In this document: piece after piece, positions 30,201 through 36,981 of the stretch
How positions within the stretch are numbered: the stretch's first letter is position 1
How the letters are laid out: each line of letters starts with the position of its first letter
Source: Dactylosporangium sp040605635
GTDB lineage: Bacteria; Actinomycetota; Actinomycetes; Mycobacteriales; Micromonosporaceae
Assembly: GCF_040605635.1 (NCBI RefSeq)
Contig: NZ_JBEXDG010000045.1
Span: 1-64,000 of the forward strand
Direction: 5' to 3'
Length of the DNA stretch: 64,000 bases
Notes under the pieces: generated by a model
Told to the model about the DNA's origin: nothing
The model's input: the letters and a program-made list of their open reading frames with translations, nothing else
Database searches by the model: none
Translations under genes and position numbers: made by a program

Positions 30201-31201
30201 GCGACCAGATCGGCACCCGTCTCGAGTTGCGCCTCGGCGACCCGGTCGACTCGGCGATCGACCTGCGGGCCGCGGCCACCGTCCCGCACCTGCCGGGCCG
30301 CGGCCTCACCGCGCAGAAGACCCACTTCCTCAGCGCGCTGCCCCGCATCGACGGCATCCCCGACGCGGCCACCGTCGCCGACGGCTCCAGAGCCCTCGCC
30401 ACCGCCGTCCGCGACTTCTGGGACGGCGCCCACGCACCCGGCGTACGGACCCTGCCCGCTGTCCTGCCCGCCCGTGACCTGCCAGGCGCCGAAGGGGACC
30501 TGCGGCTGCCGATCGGCATCGACGAGGAGCGGCTGCAGCCCGTCTGGCACGACTTCGAGGAGCTGCCCCACCTGACCGTCCTCGGCGACGCGCAGAGCGG
30601 CAAGACGAGCCTGCTGCGGTACGTCGCCGGCGCGCTGGTCAATCGTTACGCCCCGAATGAGGTGCGGCTGATGATGGTCGACTTCCGGCGTTCCCTGTTC
30701 GACGGGGTGCCCGAGGCGTACCGGCTCGGCTACTCGGTCTCGGTCGACTCGGCGAAGGCGACCGTCGCCCAGGCCATCGACGGGCTCAAACGACGCATGC
30801 CGGGCACCGACGTCACCCCTGAACAGCTGCGCGCCCGCGATTGGTGGACCGGCCCGCGGCTCTACCTCATCGTCGACGACTACGACATGCTCGGCGGGCA
30901 CGAGAGCCCGATGCTGCCGCTCATCCCGTACCTGGCGCAGGGCACCGACATCGGCTTCCACGTCGTGCTGACCCGGGCCGCCGCCGGCGCGATGCGGATG
31001 TCGATGGACCCGTTCATCCGCCGCCTGCAGGAGACCAACAGCCCGGACGTGGTGCTGTCCTGCCCGCCCGGCGAAGGCCCGCTGCTGGGCAACACCAAAC
31101 CGAAGATCCTGCCGCCCGGGCGGGCGATGCTGTGCACCCGTCGCGGCAGCCGGACGATCCAGACACCGTACGTCGAACCTATCCTCTCCGGGCTCGCCTG
31201 A
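27215..31201 (+). CDS. eccC: Type VII secretion ATPase EccC (fused EccCa-EccCb)
   Basis: 1328 residues: two N-terminal membrane helices (about 42-90) followed by three FtsK/SpoIIIE-type ATPase domains. P-loops are GATGSGKSE (about 481), GGPQSGKST (about 842) and GDAQSGKTS (about 1124). The first domain keeps a DE-type Walker B (FVVVDEFSELL); the second has VVDGW and the third LIVDDY, so only the first looks fully catalytic, as in characterised EccC proteins where the later domains bind substrate signals. It powers export of WXG100 dimers and their partners. GTG start with GGAGG 6 nt upstream. Its 3' end overlaps the convergent mycosin gene by 23 bp. Confidence 0.95.
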   Translation: MSTVVFRRPARRTGPELPTGQVSLQEPPVLPEVTPGGLRSVMTILPMMLMSGVMVMMFLGGRRGVLTWVMVGMMGAAMLGMIVGQLAVSAGERKHRVGGDRRDYLRYLSQQRKRIRRSIDQQREATAWRHPQPSALWSVALTTRRWERRPSHPDFLEIRVGTGRQLLATRMAPLQTKPIEDLEPLSAKSLRRFINAYTTVADLPVALFLPGFHQIRITGDVGRRRSLARALVAQVATFHAPEEVMIALCLSEDATADWEWIKWFPHVQHPTEHDAAGPARLAADSMDAVERLLGQAFLARPRWEQGATASRDEPFVLVICDDGRIPAGSRMLSGGYRNAVLVDLGTPPSTVPRGLLWADLGESGLEQVKHDQIGREVRSNLARPDELAVAEARTVARILSPYRLSITTEPAAEALNSDFDLGTLLGVPDLSSLDLTRAWATRPQAGRLRIPIGVDADGEPVELDIKESALGGMGPHGMLIGATGSGKSELLRTIVLGLAMTHSSEILNFVLVDFKGGATFLGLDQLPHTSAVITNLADEAALVGRMRDALHGELVRRQELLRQAGGFTSVLEYERARAQGRQLDALPTLFVVVDEFSELLTTHRDFIDLFVMIGRLGRSLAVHLLLASQRLDDGRIAALETHLSYRIGLRTFSAIESRTAIGVPDAHELPSQPGHGYLRADVSSLIRFKAAYVSGPYRPKRERLDPAVVQGQVVAYRLGHTPFRGTDATAPRELPVPDEAADPADAVDQRTPSVLQVVAAQLVDGGPPAHQVWLPPLHRPPTLDQLLPALAPDPEAGLRAVGWPDNSALAVPVGFVDKPFEQARELLVADLSGIGGHLGIAGGPQSGKSTLLRTLICALALTHSPREVQFYCLDFGGGTLGAISGLPHVGSVAGRLDADRVIRTVAEVSALIADRERRFAAEGVDSMAAYRARRAAGLVDDPYGDVFLVVDGWFTLRQEFEAADAAIRQVVARGLNFGVHLLLTTARWSEVHHGMRDQIGTRLELRLGDPVDSAIDLRAAATVPHLPGRGLTAQKTHFLSALPRIDGIPDAATVADGSRALATAVRDFWDGAHAPGVRTLPAVLPARDLPGAEGDLRLPIGIDEERLQPVWHDFEELPHLTVLGDAQSGKTSLLRYVAGALVNRYAPNEVRLMMVDFRRSLFDGVPEAYRLGYSVSVDSAKATVAQAIDGLKRRMPGTDVTPEQLRARDWWTGPRLYLIVDDYDMLGGHESPMLPLIPYLAQGTDIGFHVVLTRAAAGAMRMSMDPFIRRLQETNSPDVVLSCPPGEGPLLGNTKPKILPPGRAMLCTRRGSRTIQTPYVEPILSGLA

Positions 31202-32339
31202 CCCACAGCAGCACCGCGACCAGCAGCGCCACGAAGGCGACGGCGGCGGACACCAGCCGGGCCCGCGCGGCCGCCGGGTCCGCCGGTGGTGCCGTCGCCA
31301 CTGAGACGGGGGCCGCGTCGAGCCGTACGGTCCGCGCCGCCTGACCTGGTTCGAGTGTTGAGACCGCCGCGTACGCGTCGACCGTCCCGGCCACCGCGTG
31401 CGGTGGCCGTTCGGCCGTGACGACCAGCCGCTGCGCCACCTCCGCCGCCCTCAGTTCCGGCTGGTACGCGCGGACCAGCGCGGCCGCACCAGCGGCGTAC
31501 GCGGCGGCGATCGCCGACCCGCCGACCGTGTACTGGCCGTCGCCGGACGGGCCGGGCACGACCGCGTTCACCCCCGGCGCGAGCACGTCAGGTTCGCTGC
31601 CCTTGCCGGAGAGGGTGGTCGCCTGGCCGTCCGCGCCGACCCCGCCCACCGCGAGGACCTCCGGGTACGCGGCCGGGTACCACACCGGCGGTGGCTGCCC
31701 CGCGAACGCGGACGACCCGTCGTTGACCGGTGCGACGACGAGCACGTCCCGGCCGGTCGCCCGGGCGACCGCACCGCGCAGCGCGGCGCTGTCGGTCACG
31801 TCGCCGGTGCCGAGCAGGACGACGTCCGCGCCGGCGTCGACGGCGGCGTTGATGCCGTCGACGATGGCCTTCGTGGTCACCTTCCGCTGCGCGTCGATGA
31901 TGCGGACCGGCAGCACCGTTGCCTCCGGCGCCATCCCGACCACCCCTGTGCCGGCGACCGGGCGGGCGGCCACGATCGCGGCGAGTGCGGTGCCGCGGCC
32001 CAGACAGTCCGACTGTCCGGAGCCGCCCGTGACGACGTCCGGGCCGGCCGCGACCGCGCCGCCCAGCCCGGCGGCTCCGCCGCTGACACCCGAGTCGAGG
32101 ATCGCGACGACGACACCGCTGCCCCGGCTCAGCGGCCACGTCTGGTACGGCGCCATCCGCGCGACCGGCCATGACATCCGTCCGCTGTCCCGTACCGGCG
32201 AAGGACCGACACAACCGTTGGACGTGGAGGGAAGGGCGGGCGGTGCGTCGTCGGCCGCGGCGGGGACGGTGCTCAACCCGGCCGTGAGGCCCACCGCGAC
32301 GCAGACGGCTCCGGCGCGGGCACAGAGTCGGCGGGTCAT
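31179..32339 (-). CDS. mycP: Mycosin-like subtilase (MycP) with catalytic His replaced by Arg
   Basis: 386 residues from the ATG at 32339 (GGGAGAG upstream): signal peptide (about 1-30, ending STVPAAADD), an S8-fold domain and a C-terminal membrane helix (LVSAAVAFVALLVAVLLW). The Asp of the triad is present (VVVAILDSGV), as are the oxyanion Asn (VVAPVNDGSS) and the Ser (GGSAIAAAY). Where mycosins read DC-x-GHGT, this one reads DCLGRGT; the codon is CGC rather than CAC, about 32002-32004. The triad is therefore incomplete and protease activity unlikely. Mycosins are also structural parts of ESX complexes, so a catalytically dead one could still support secretion. An ATG at 32375 is an alternative start but would move the signal peptide inward. 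Confidence 0.9.
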   Translation of the reverse strand: MTRRLCARAGAVCVAVGLTAGLSTVPAAADDAPPALPSTSNGCVGPSPVRDSGRMSWPVARMAPYQTWPLSRGSGVVVAILDSGVSGGAAGLGGAVAAGPDVVTGGSGQSDCLGRGTALAAIVAARPVAGTGVVGMAPEATVLPVRIIDAQRKVTTKAIVDGINAAVDAGADVVLLGTGDVTDSAALRGAVARATGRDVLVVAPVNDGSSAFAGQPPPVWYPAAYPEVLAVGGVGADGQATTLSGKGSEPDVLAPGVNAVVPGPSGDGQYTVGGSAIAAAYAAGAAALVRAYQPELRAAEVAQRLVVTAERPPHAVAGTVDAYAAVSTLEPGQAARTVRLDAAPVSVATAPPADPAAARARLVSAAVAFVALLVAVLLWVRRARRG

Positions 32340-32477
32340 AGCACGACGCTCTCCCGGGGCCGGCCGCCGAGACATCGTTGAATCCAGTGATTTCTTCGCC
32401 GGTACGTGAACTTTCCCGGCCCGCCGTACGAAGTAGGGGGTGCGAGATGCCGGAGATTTGGTACGGGAGGCGGAAGG

Positions 32478-33455
32478 TTGACGGTTGCCGCGTTCCATCA
32501 GGTGCTGCTGCGCCTGGCCGGGCGGGTGCCCGACGAACTGCTGTGCGCCGCGCGTGACCAGCTTGTCCGAGTGGGACCGGACGCGGTGGCGGCGATGCTC
32601 GGCTACGCGGCCGAGACGCTGCGGCTGCCGCTCACCGACGCTGACGCTGTGTTGCTACGGGACTTTGTGTCGCCCGTCGTACGGCAGGGTGCCCGGCCCG
32701 GGATCCTGCCGGTCGTGTTCAGCGCCGCCCCGCCGCCGGGGTTCGCGGACGGGCCGGACGATGCTGATCAGGCCTGCGCCGAGGCGGTCGAGCTGGAGTC
32801 CGAAGGCACGGCGCGCGGGGTGTGGCGGGTGTGGCGGTCGCCGGACCGGGCTGCTGGGTGGCCGCCGCCGAAGCGGGTGTTCCTGGTCCAGGCCGCGGCG
32901 GACGGGGAGCTGCTCGCCCTGACCGCGGCCCGGCTGCAGGAGGTCCTCACCCACGCCGATGAGCGAGACCCGCAGGTGGAGGTGTTCGCCGAGGCCTCGC
33001 GGCTGCCGCCGTACCAGCGGGCGGCTCTCGCGGTCGCCGAACTGATCTGGGGCTCCTCCGGGGGGACCGATCCTGTCCGCCCGCGGGTGGCGCGGCTGCT
33101 GGATCCGGGGGTGCAGCCCGGTTTCGCGGCCGGCCGGGAGCGGCTGGACGGGCCGGAGCGCGACGAGGTCCTTGCCTTCCTGGCCGGTGGCAGCCCGGTG
33201 CTCGCCACCGAGGCCCTCATGGACGACGTGCTCGGCGGCGGGCACGGGGTGGTGCCGATGAGCTGCCGGTCGGACGGTGCGTGGGTCTGGTCGGACGGCA
33301 CCGCCCACTACCTGCGTGCGCACGGGCTGGCGCCGGAAGCCGAGTTCCTGCGGCACATCCGGGCCGCCGGGTACCGGGCCGATCCGATCGACGCCGTCGC
33401 GACGCACGAGGCGGTCGCCGCCGTCACGTCGGCGGGAGCGGGGGAGCCGTGGTGA
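32478..33455 (+). CDS. ESX-locus protein of unknown function (325 aa)
   Basis: I choose the TTG at 32478 because GGGAGGCGGAAGG immediately precedes it; the frame stays open back to a GTG at 32406, but those codons look non-coding. The protein has an N-terminal helical part (VAAFHQVLLRLAGRVPDELL), a middle acidic/Trp-rich beta part (GVWRVWRSPDRAAGWPPPKR) and a C-terminal unit GAWVWSDGTAHYLRAHGLAP. No membrane segment. It overlaps the next gene by GTGA and is divergent from mycP. A paired expression unit with the 704-aa protein seems likely. The C-terminal W-x-W-SDG-x-x-x-YL unit may be a small beta fold, but no function is recognised. Confidence 0.75.
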   Translation: MTVAAFHQVLLRLAGRVPDELLCAARDQLVRVGPDAVAAMLGYAAETLRLPLTDADAVLLRDFVSPVVRQGARPGILPVVFSAAPPPGFADGPDDADQACAEAVELESEGTARGVWRVWRSPDRAAGWPPPKRVFLVQAAADGELLALTAARLQEVLTHADERDPQVEVFAEASRLPPYQRAALAVAELIWGSSGGTDPVRPRVARLLDPGVQPGFAAGRERLDGPERDEVLAFLAGGSPVLATEALMDDVLGGGHGVVPMSCRSDGAWVWSDGTAHYLRAHGLAPEAEFLRHIRAAGYRADPIDAVATHEAVAAVTSAGAGEPW

Positions 33456-35566
33456 CGGCGGCGGCCCGGGCCGGCCGGGTGCGGTCTCGGCCGGCGGGCG
33501 TGCGGGTCGAGGCGCTCCCCGGTGCGGTGCTGCTGCGGTCCGGCAACGGCGCCGCCGGGGCGTTGCGGGCGGTGACGTCGGTGCTCGGCCGGGCCCACCT
33601 GGAGACGGTCGTCGTGACCGCGCCGGAGGTCACTGCCCGCGACGACCTCTTCGACGTGGTCCTCTCCGCCGTCGCCGAACTCGACCGGGTCGGGAACGAG
33701 GTCAGGCTCGTCCTGCTCGGCCCGGGACCGGACCAGGCCGCGCGGCAGGCCGGTGTCCGGCGGATCGCGCGGGACCTCGGCCTGCGGGCCATCGGCTCGC
33801 TCGGGCCGGTCACCGTCGCCTCCGACGGCACCTGCGTCTCGGTGGCGGACCCCGGCGCCGACGGCGGCCGGTGGCTGCCGGGGTGGTACGGGTTCGGCAC
33901 CGGCACCGGCGACTTCGACGAACCACCGTGGTCGCCGCGGCCGCGCTGGCCGGTGCCGTCGACGGCGTGGACGGGGCCGGGACTGGTCGCGCATCCCGTG
34001 CCGGCGGGGCTGTGGCTGCTGCCGCCGGGCCTGCGGCCCGGGCGGGCCGGGGTGGTCGGGACCCTGCCGCGGGAGCCGGACGCCGCGACCGTCTTCGCCG
34101 GCGGGTGCCGGCGTGCCGTGCCGGTCGAGGCACTGCTGCGGGCGGTGGAAGGGCTCCGGCCCGACCCGGCGTCGCGTCTGGTGCTGCTGCCCGAGGCCCT
34201 CTCGACGGGTCCGTCACCGGGCCGTCTCGACGCCCTGCCGATGCGGCTGCGATCTGCCGTTCCCGTGCTCAGCCGGACGGGCTGGCGGCTGGCTCCGGTC
34301 CTGGCCGATGGTGGTGTGGCACCGGTCGACGCGGTCGCTGAGGTCGCTGAGGTCCCAATGGTCGCAGCGGTGTCCGCGGCCGGTGAGGATCCGATCGGGC
34401 CGCCGGGTACGCCGTCGGGGCCGTACACGAGCGGGCGACGCGCCGTCGCCGGACGTGTCACGGCCGCCGGTTGGTCCTTTGTGGACGGCGCGGATGCGCT
34501 CGGCGCGATGCCGGCCGTAGCGGGTGCGGTCGTCGAGGTCTCCGTCGGTCGGAAGGGTTTTCTGGTAGGCGGTTCGGCGATCGGCGCCGAGGACTTCGTC
34601 GATCTGCTCCTGGCCGTCCTCGGACCCGGTGAGCAACCCCTGGTGATCACGGGACCCGGGCACGCGCGGCAGCCGGCGGTCCTGGAACGGCTGGCGACCG
34701 CGTGGGGATCGACCGTCTACGCGTCGGCCGGTCCGCTGGCCTTGACCGCGACCGGGGTGCTGCTCGCCGGAGCGGGGTTCGACGCGTACCGGCCCGGTGT
34801 GCCGTCCGAGCCGGTGGGGCCGGTGCTGCCGGTCGGTTGTGCCACCGCCGGGCTGGCGGACCTGGCGACGCGTTCGACACCGCCCCGTGCTGGGAGGTCC
34901 GAGGTCGTGACCGCGTCAACGGCGGCCCGGGCAGGCTTCGGCGGCGTTGCCCGGCGGCTCGGTGGCGCACTCGCCGCAGTGGTCCGGTCCGCGCCCGGCA
35001 AGACGGTCAGGGAAACCGCTCCGGTGCAGGCCGGGCCCACTGAGCCCATTGAGCCCACTGAGCCCACTGAGGAATCCGCTGCGGATGGGCCCGTCAGCCA
35101 GGCCGAACCGCTGGCCGGCGGCGATGAGGCTGCCGAGGTCCTGGCTGATCTCGGGGGGCTGCCGGTCGTGTTCGGGCCCGTGTACGCGTCGGCCGCCGCT
35201 CGCACCGGGTCCTACGTCGCGGGGCAGGAGGTCACCGCGGCGGGGGCCGTCGAGGCGCGGCTCGTCCCGGAGGTCAACCCGGCCGCCGAGGTCGAGTACG
35301 TCATCTGGTCCATGGTGGGCCGCCGCCTCGACGGCACCGGCCATACCGGTGCGGCCGTCGCGGTCTTCGCGCCCGGCAGCCGGTTCCAGGTGCTCGGCGT
35401 CGAACCGGCGGACGGGCGGTCGCGGGTGTACCTCGTGGATCTGGGCGCCGGGCGGAGCGGCAGCGACGAGGAACTGCTGGCGCGGTTGCGGGTCAGCGTT
35501 GTCGTGACCACTGACGTGCCGATGATCGCGCCGATCGGGGGCCGGGAGTTCACGCGTCAGGGCTGA
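33452..35566 (+). CDS. Repeat protein ending in a degenerate ADP-ribosyltransferase-like domain (704 aa)
   Basis: The GTG at 33452 overlaps the upstream stop (GTGA); a GTG one codon earlier is possible. The first about 450 residues contain at least three loosely similar alpha/beta segments (VRLVLLGPGPDQ..., RLVLLPEAL..., QPLVITGPGHARQ...) that look like a decayed internal repeat. A Pro/Glu-rich spacer made of PTEP-like units (codon repeats near 35036-35075) leads to a C-terminal domain (about 563-665) matching the one in the gene at 1453-2499: GPVYASAAARTGSYVAGQEV, VEYVIWS, VFAPGSRFQVL. As there, the ART catalytic Arg, Ser and Glu positions are not conserved. No signal peptide or membrane helix is seen. 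The 3' end overlaps the convergent GTPase gene by 10 bp. Function unknown. Confidence 0.78.
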   Translation: MTAAARAGRVRSRPAGVRVEALPGAVLLRSGNGAAGALRAVTSVLGRAHLETVVVTAPEVTARDDLFDVVLSAVAELDRVGNEVRLVLLGPGPDQAARQAGVRRIARDLGLRAIGSLGPVTVASDGTCVSVADPGADGGRWLPGWYGFGTGTGDFDEPPWSPRPRWPVPSTAWTGPGLVAHPVPAGLWLLPPGLRPGRAGVVGTLPREPDAATVFAGGCRRAVPVEALLRAVEGLRPDPASRLVLLPEALSTGPSPGRLDALPMRLRSAVPVLSRTGWRLAPVLADGGVAPVDAVAEVAEVPMVAAVSAAGEDPIGPPGTPSGPYTSGRRAVAGRVTAAGWSFVDGADALGAMPAVAGAVVEVSVGRKGFLVGGSAIGAEDFVDLLLAVLGPGEQPLVITGPGHARQPAVLERLATAWGSTVYASAGPLALTATGVLLAGAGFDAYRPGVPSEPVGPVLPVGCATAGLADLATRSTPPRAGRSEVVTASTAARAGFGGVARRLGGALAAVVRSAPGKTVRETAPVQAGPTEPIEPTEPTEESAADGPVSQAEPLAGGDEAAEVLADLGGLPVVFGPVYASAAARTGSYVAGQEVTAAGAVEARLVPEVNPAAEVEYVIWSMVGRRLDGTGHTGAAVAVFAPGSRFQVLGVEPADGRSRVYLVDLGAGRSGSDEELLARLRVSVVVTTDVPMIAPIGGREFTRQG

Positions 35567-36174
35567 GCCGCCTCGGCCTTCGTCACGGTCAGGGCCCGGT
35601 GCAGCAGGACGAGCAGCGCATCGCGGACCGAGCGGGGATCCCGGGCGTCGAACGTGATCAGCGGGGTGGTGTCGTTGATCGCGAGGGCCCAGCGTACGTC
35701 GTCGAGGTTGTGGGGCAGCCGGCCGTCGAACAGGTTGACGGCCACGGCGAACGGGATGCCTGCCTGCTCGAAGTAGTCGACGGACGGATAGCAGTCGTCG
35801 AGACGGCGGACGTCGACGATGACGAGTGCGCCGAGCGCGCCGGTCGTCAGGTCGTTCCACATGAAGCCGAAGCGGTCCTGGCCGGGCGTGCCGAACAGGT
35901 ACAGCTTGATCTCCTCGTCGATGGTGATGCAGCCGAAGTCCAGGGCCACGGTCGTGGTGACCTTCGCCGGGACGTGGCCGGTCCGGTCGATCGCGGCGGC
36001 CACCTCGGTCATCGCGGCCTCGGTGGTCAGCACCGGGATCTCGGAGACCGCGGCGACCGTGGTCGTCTTGCCGACCCCGAAGCCGCCCGCGATGACGATC
36101 TTCACGGGCAGCGGAGGCCGCCGGCCGGGTGGTGTCTGCCCGCTGGGGATGTCAGTGGATGGCTTGAAGCCCAC
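35557..36174 (-). CDS. cvnD: Conservon small GTPase-like ATP/GTP-binding protein (CvnD type)
   Basis: 205 residues from the GTG at 36174 (GFKPSTDIPSG). Motifs: P-loop GGFGVGKTTTV, switch-II-like FGTPGQDRF, and VNLFDG in place of NKxD. These are the hallmarks of the CvnD/MglA-like GTPases found last in Streptomyces conservons. They work with the roadblock and DUF742 proteins at the membrane-bound kinase. The start lies inside the DUF742 gene (23-bp overlap), so expression is coupled. The 3' end overlaps the convergent 704-aa gene by 10 bp. Confidence 0.93.
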   Translation of the reverse strand: MGFKPSTDIPSGQTPPGRRPPLPVKIVIAGGFGVGKTTTVAAVSEIPVLTTEAAMTEVAAAIDRTGHVPAKVTTTVALDFGCITIDEEIKLYLFGTPGQDRFGFMWNDLTTGALGALVIVDVRRLDDCYPSVDYFEQAGIPFAVAVNLFDGRLPHNLDDVRWALAINDTTPLITFDARDPRSVRDALLVLLHRALTVTKAEAAQP

Positions 36175-36544
36175 GGATGACCCTCTCGATGATGGCGACG
36201 TTGCGGTGCGGGGCATGGTCCGGGCGGCGGGCGGCCAGGTGCCCGCAGGCGACGAGGTCGCCGACGAGCACCCGGGCCACGCCGAGGTGCAGGCCGAGCC
36301 GGGCGGCGACCTCGGCGACCGCCAGGGGCCGGCGGCACAGCAGGACGATCTCGCGCTGCTCGTACCGGTGGCGGTCCAGGGCGTCCTCACCCGCGGCCGT
36401 GGTCAGGACCTGCGCCTCGATCTCCAGCACGGCGTCGGGACGGGCCCGCCCGCCGGTGAGCAGATACGGCCGCACCGCCGACGCGGCCGGTCGCCCGGTG
36501 CCGGGATCGTGACGAGGGCCGTGGCGGGAGTCAGGGTGGGTCAT
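36152..36544 (-). CDS. cvnC: DUF742 conservon protein (CvnC type)
   Basis: 130 residues. The core SAVRPYLLTGGRARP, AVAEVAARLGLHLGVARVLV and VAIIERVIRGLQAI are DUF742 features; the middle part is winged-helix-like. The start ATG at 36544 is 2 bp after the roadblock stop, and its end overlaps the GTPase gene by 23 bp. DUF742 proteins are constant members of conservons and are thought to act between kinase and GTPase; direct DNA binding is unproven. Confidence 0.92.
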   Translation of the reverse strand: MTHPDSRHGPRHDPGTGRPAASAVRPYLLTGGRARPDAVLEIEAQVLTTAAGEDALDRHRYEQREIVLLCRRPLAVAEVAARLGLHLGVARVLVGDLVACGHLAARRPDHAPHRNVAIIERVIRGLQAIH

Positions 36545-36546
36545 CG

Positions 36547-36981
36547 TCAGTACCCGACGTTGCTCTTGAGCTCCTCGATGAGGCCCGGCGTCAGGACCGC
36601 ACCGGCACGGTTGGCGAACATGGCCATCTCGTAGGCGAGCTGGCCGAGGTTCGCCGACTTCGCCGCGAGGACACCCAGCACGGCGCCCACGCTGATCGCG
36701 CTGACCAGCAGGTAGCCGCGGCTCAGGTCGATGATCACCTTGTTGGGCGCGCCGAGGTCGAACACCTGTGAGGCGCCATTGGCCAGGCTGATGATCGCCG
36801 ACGTGATCGCCGCCATCCGGTCCGCGTCGGCCCGCTCCAGCGAGTTGGTCGTCGCGATGAGCAGCCCGTCCGACGAGACCGCGATCGCGTCGGCGACGAG
36901 CGGGGTGTTGGTGGCGAACTGATCGAGCAGCCAGTTGAACTGCTCCGCCTCGGCGCTGACATGCTGCATCGGTACGGTCAT
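36547..36981 (-). CDS. cvnB: Roadblock/LC7 domain protein (CvnB type)
   Basis: 144 residues with the roadblock fold: LLDQFATNTPLVADAIAVSS (helix-strand), DGLLIATTNSL, VIIDLSRGYLLVSAISVGA and a C-terminal helix LGQLAYEMAMFANRAG. Roadblock proteins of conservons regulate the partner GTPase. The start overlaps the stop of the kinase gene by 4 bp (ATGA), placing it directly downstream as in Streptomyces cvnA-B-C-D. Confidence 0.93.
   Translation of the reverse strand: MTVPMQHVSAEAEQFNWLLDQFATNTPLVADAIAVSSDGLLIATTNSLERADADRMAAITSAIISLANGASQVFDLGAPNKVIIDLSRGYLLVSAISVGAVLGVLAAKSANLGQLAYEMAMFANRAGAVLTPGLIEELKSNVGY

Noticed and set aside
31990..32015. Idea that the His of the mycosin lies in another nearby position
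   Set aside because: No His occurs in the segment between the Asp motif and the oxyanion-hole strand, so no alternative could be found by eye.
32406..32477. N-terminal extension of the 325-aa ESX protein to a GTG
   Set aside because: The extra 24 codons lack gene-like codon use and ribosome-binding sequence, while the TTG at 32478 has a strong one.
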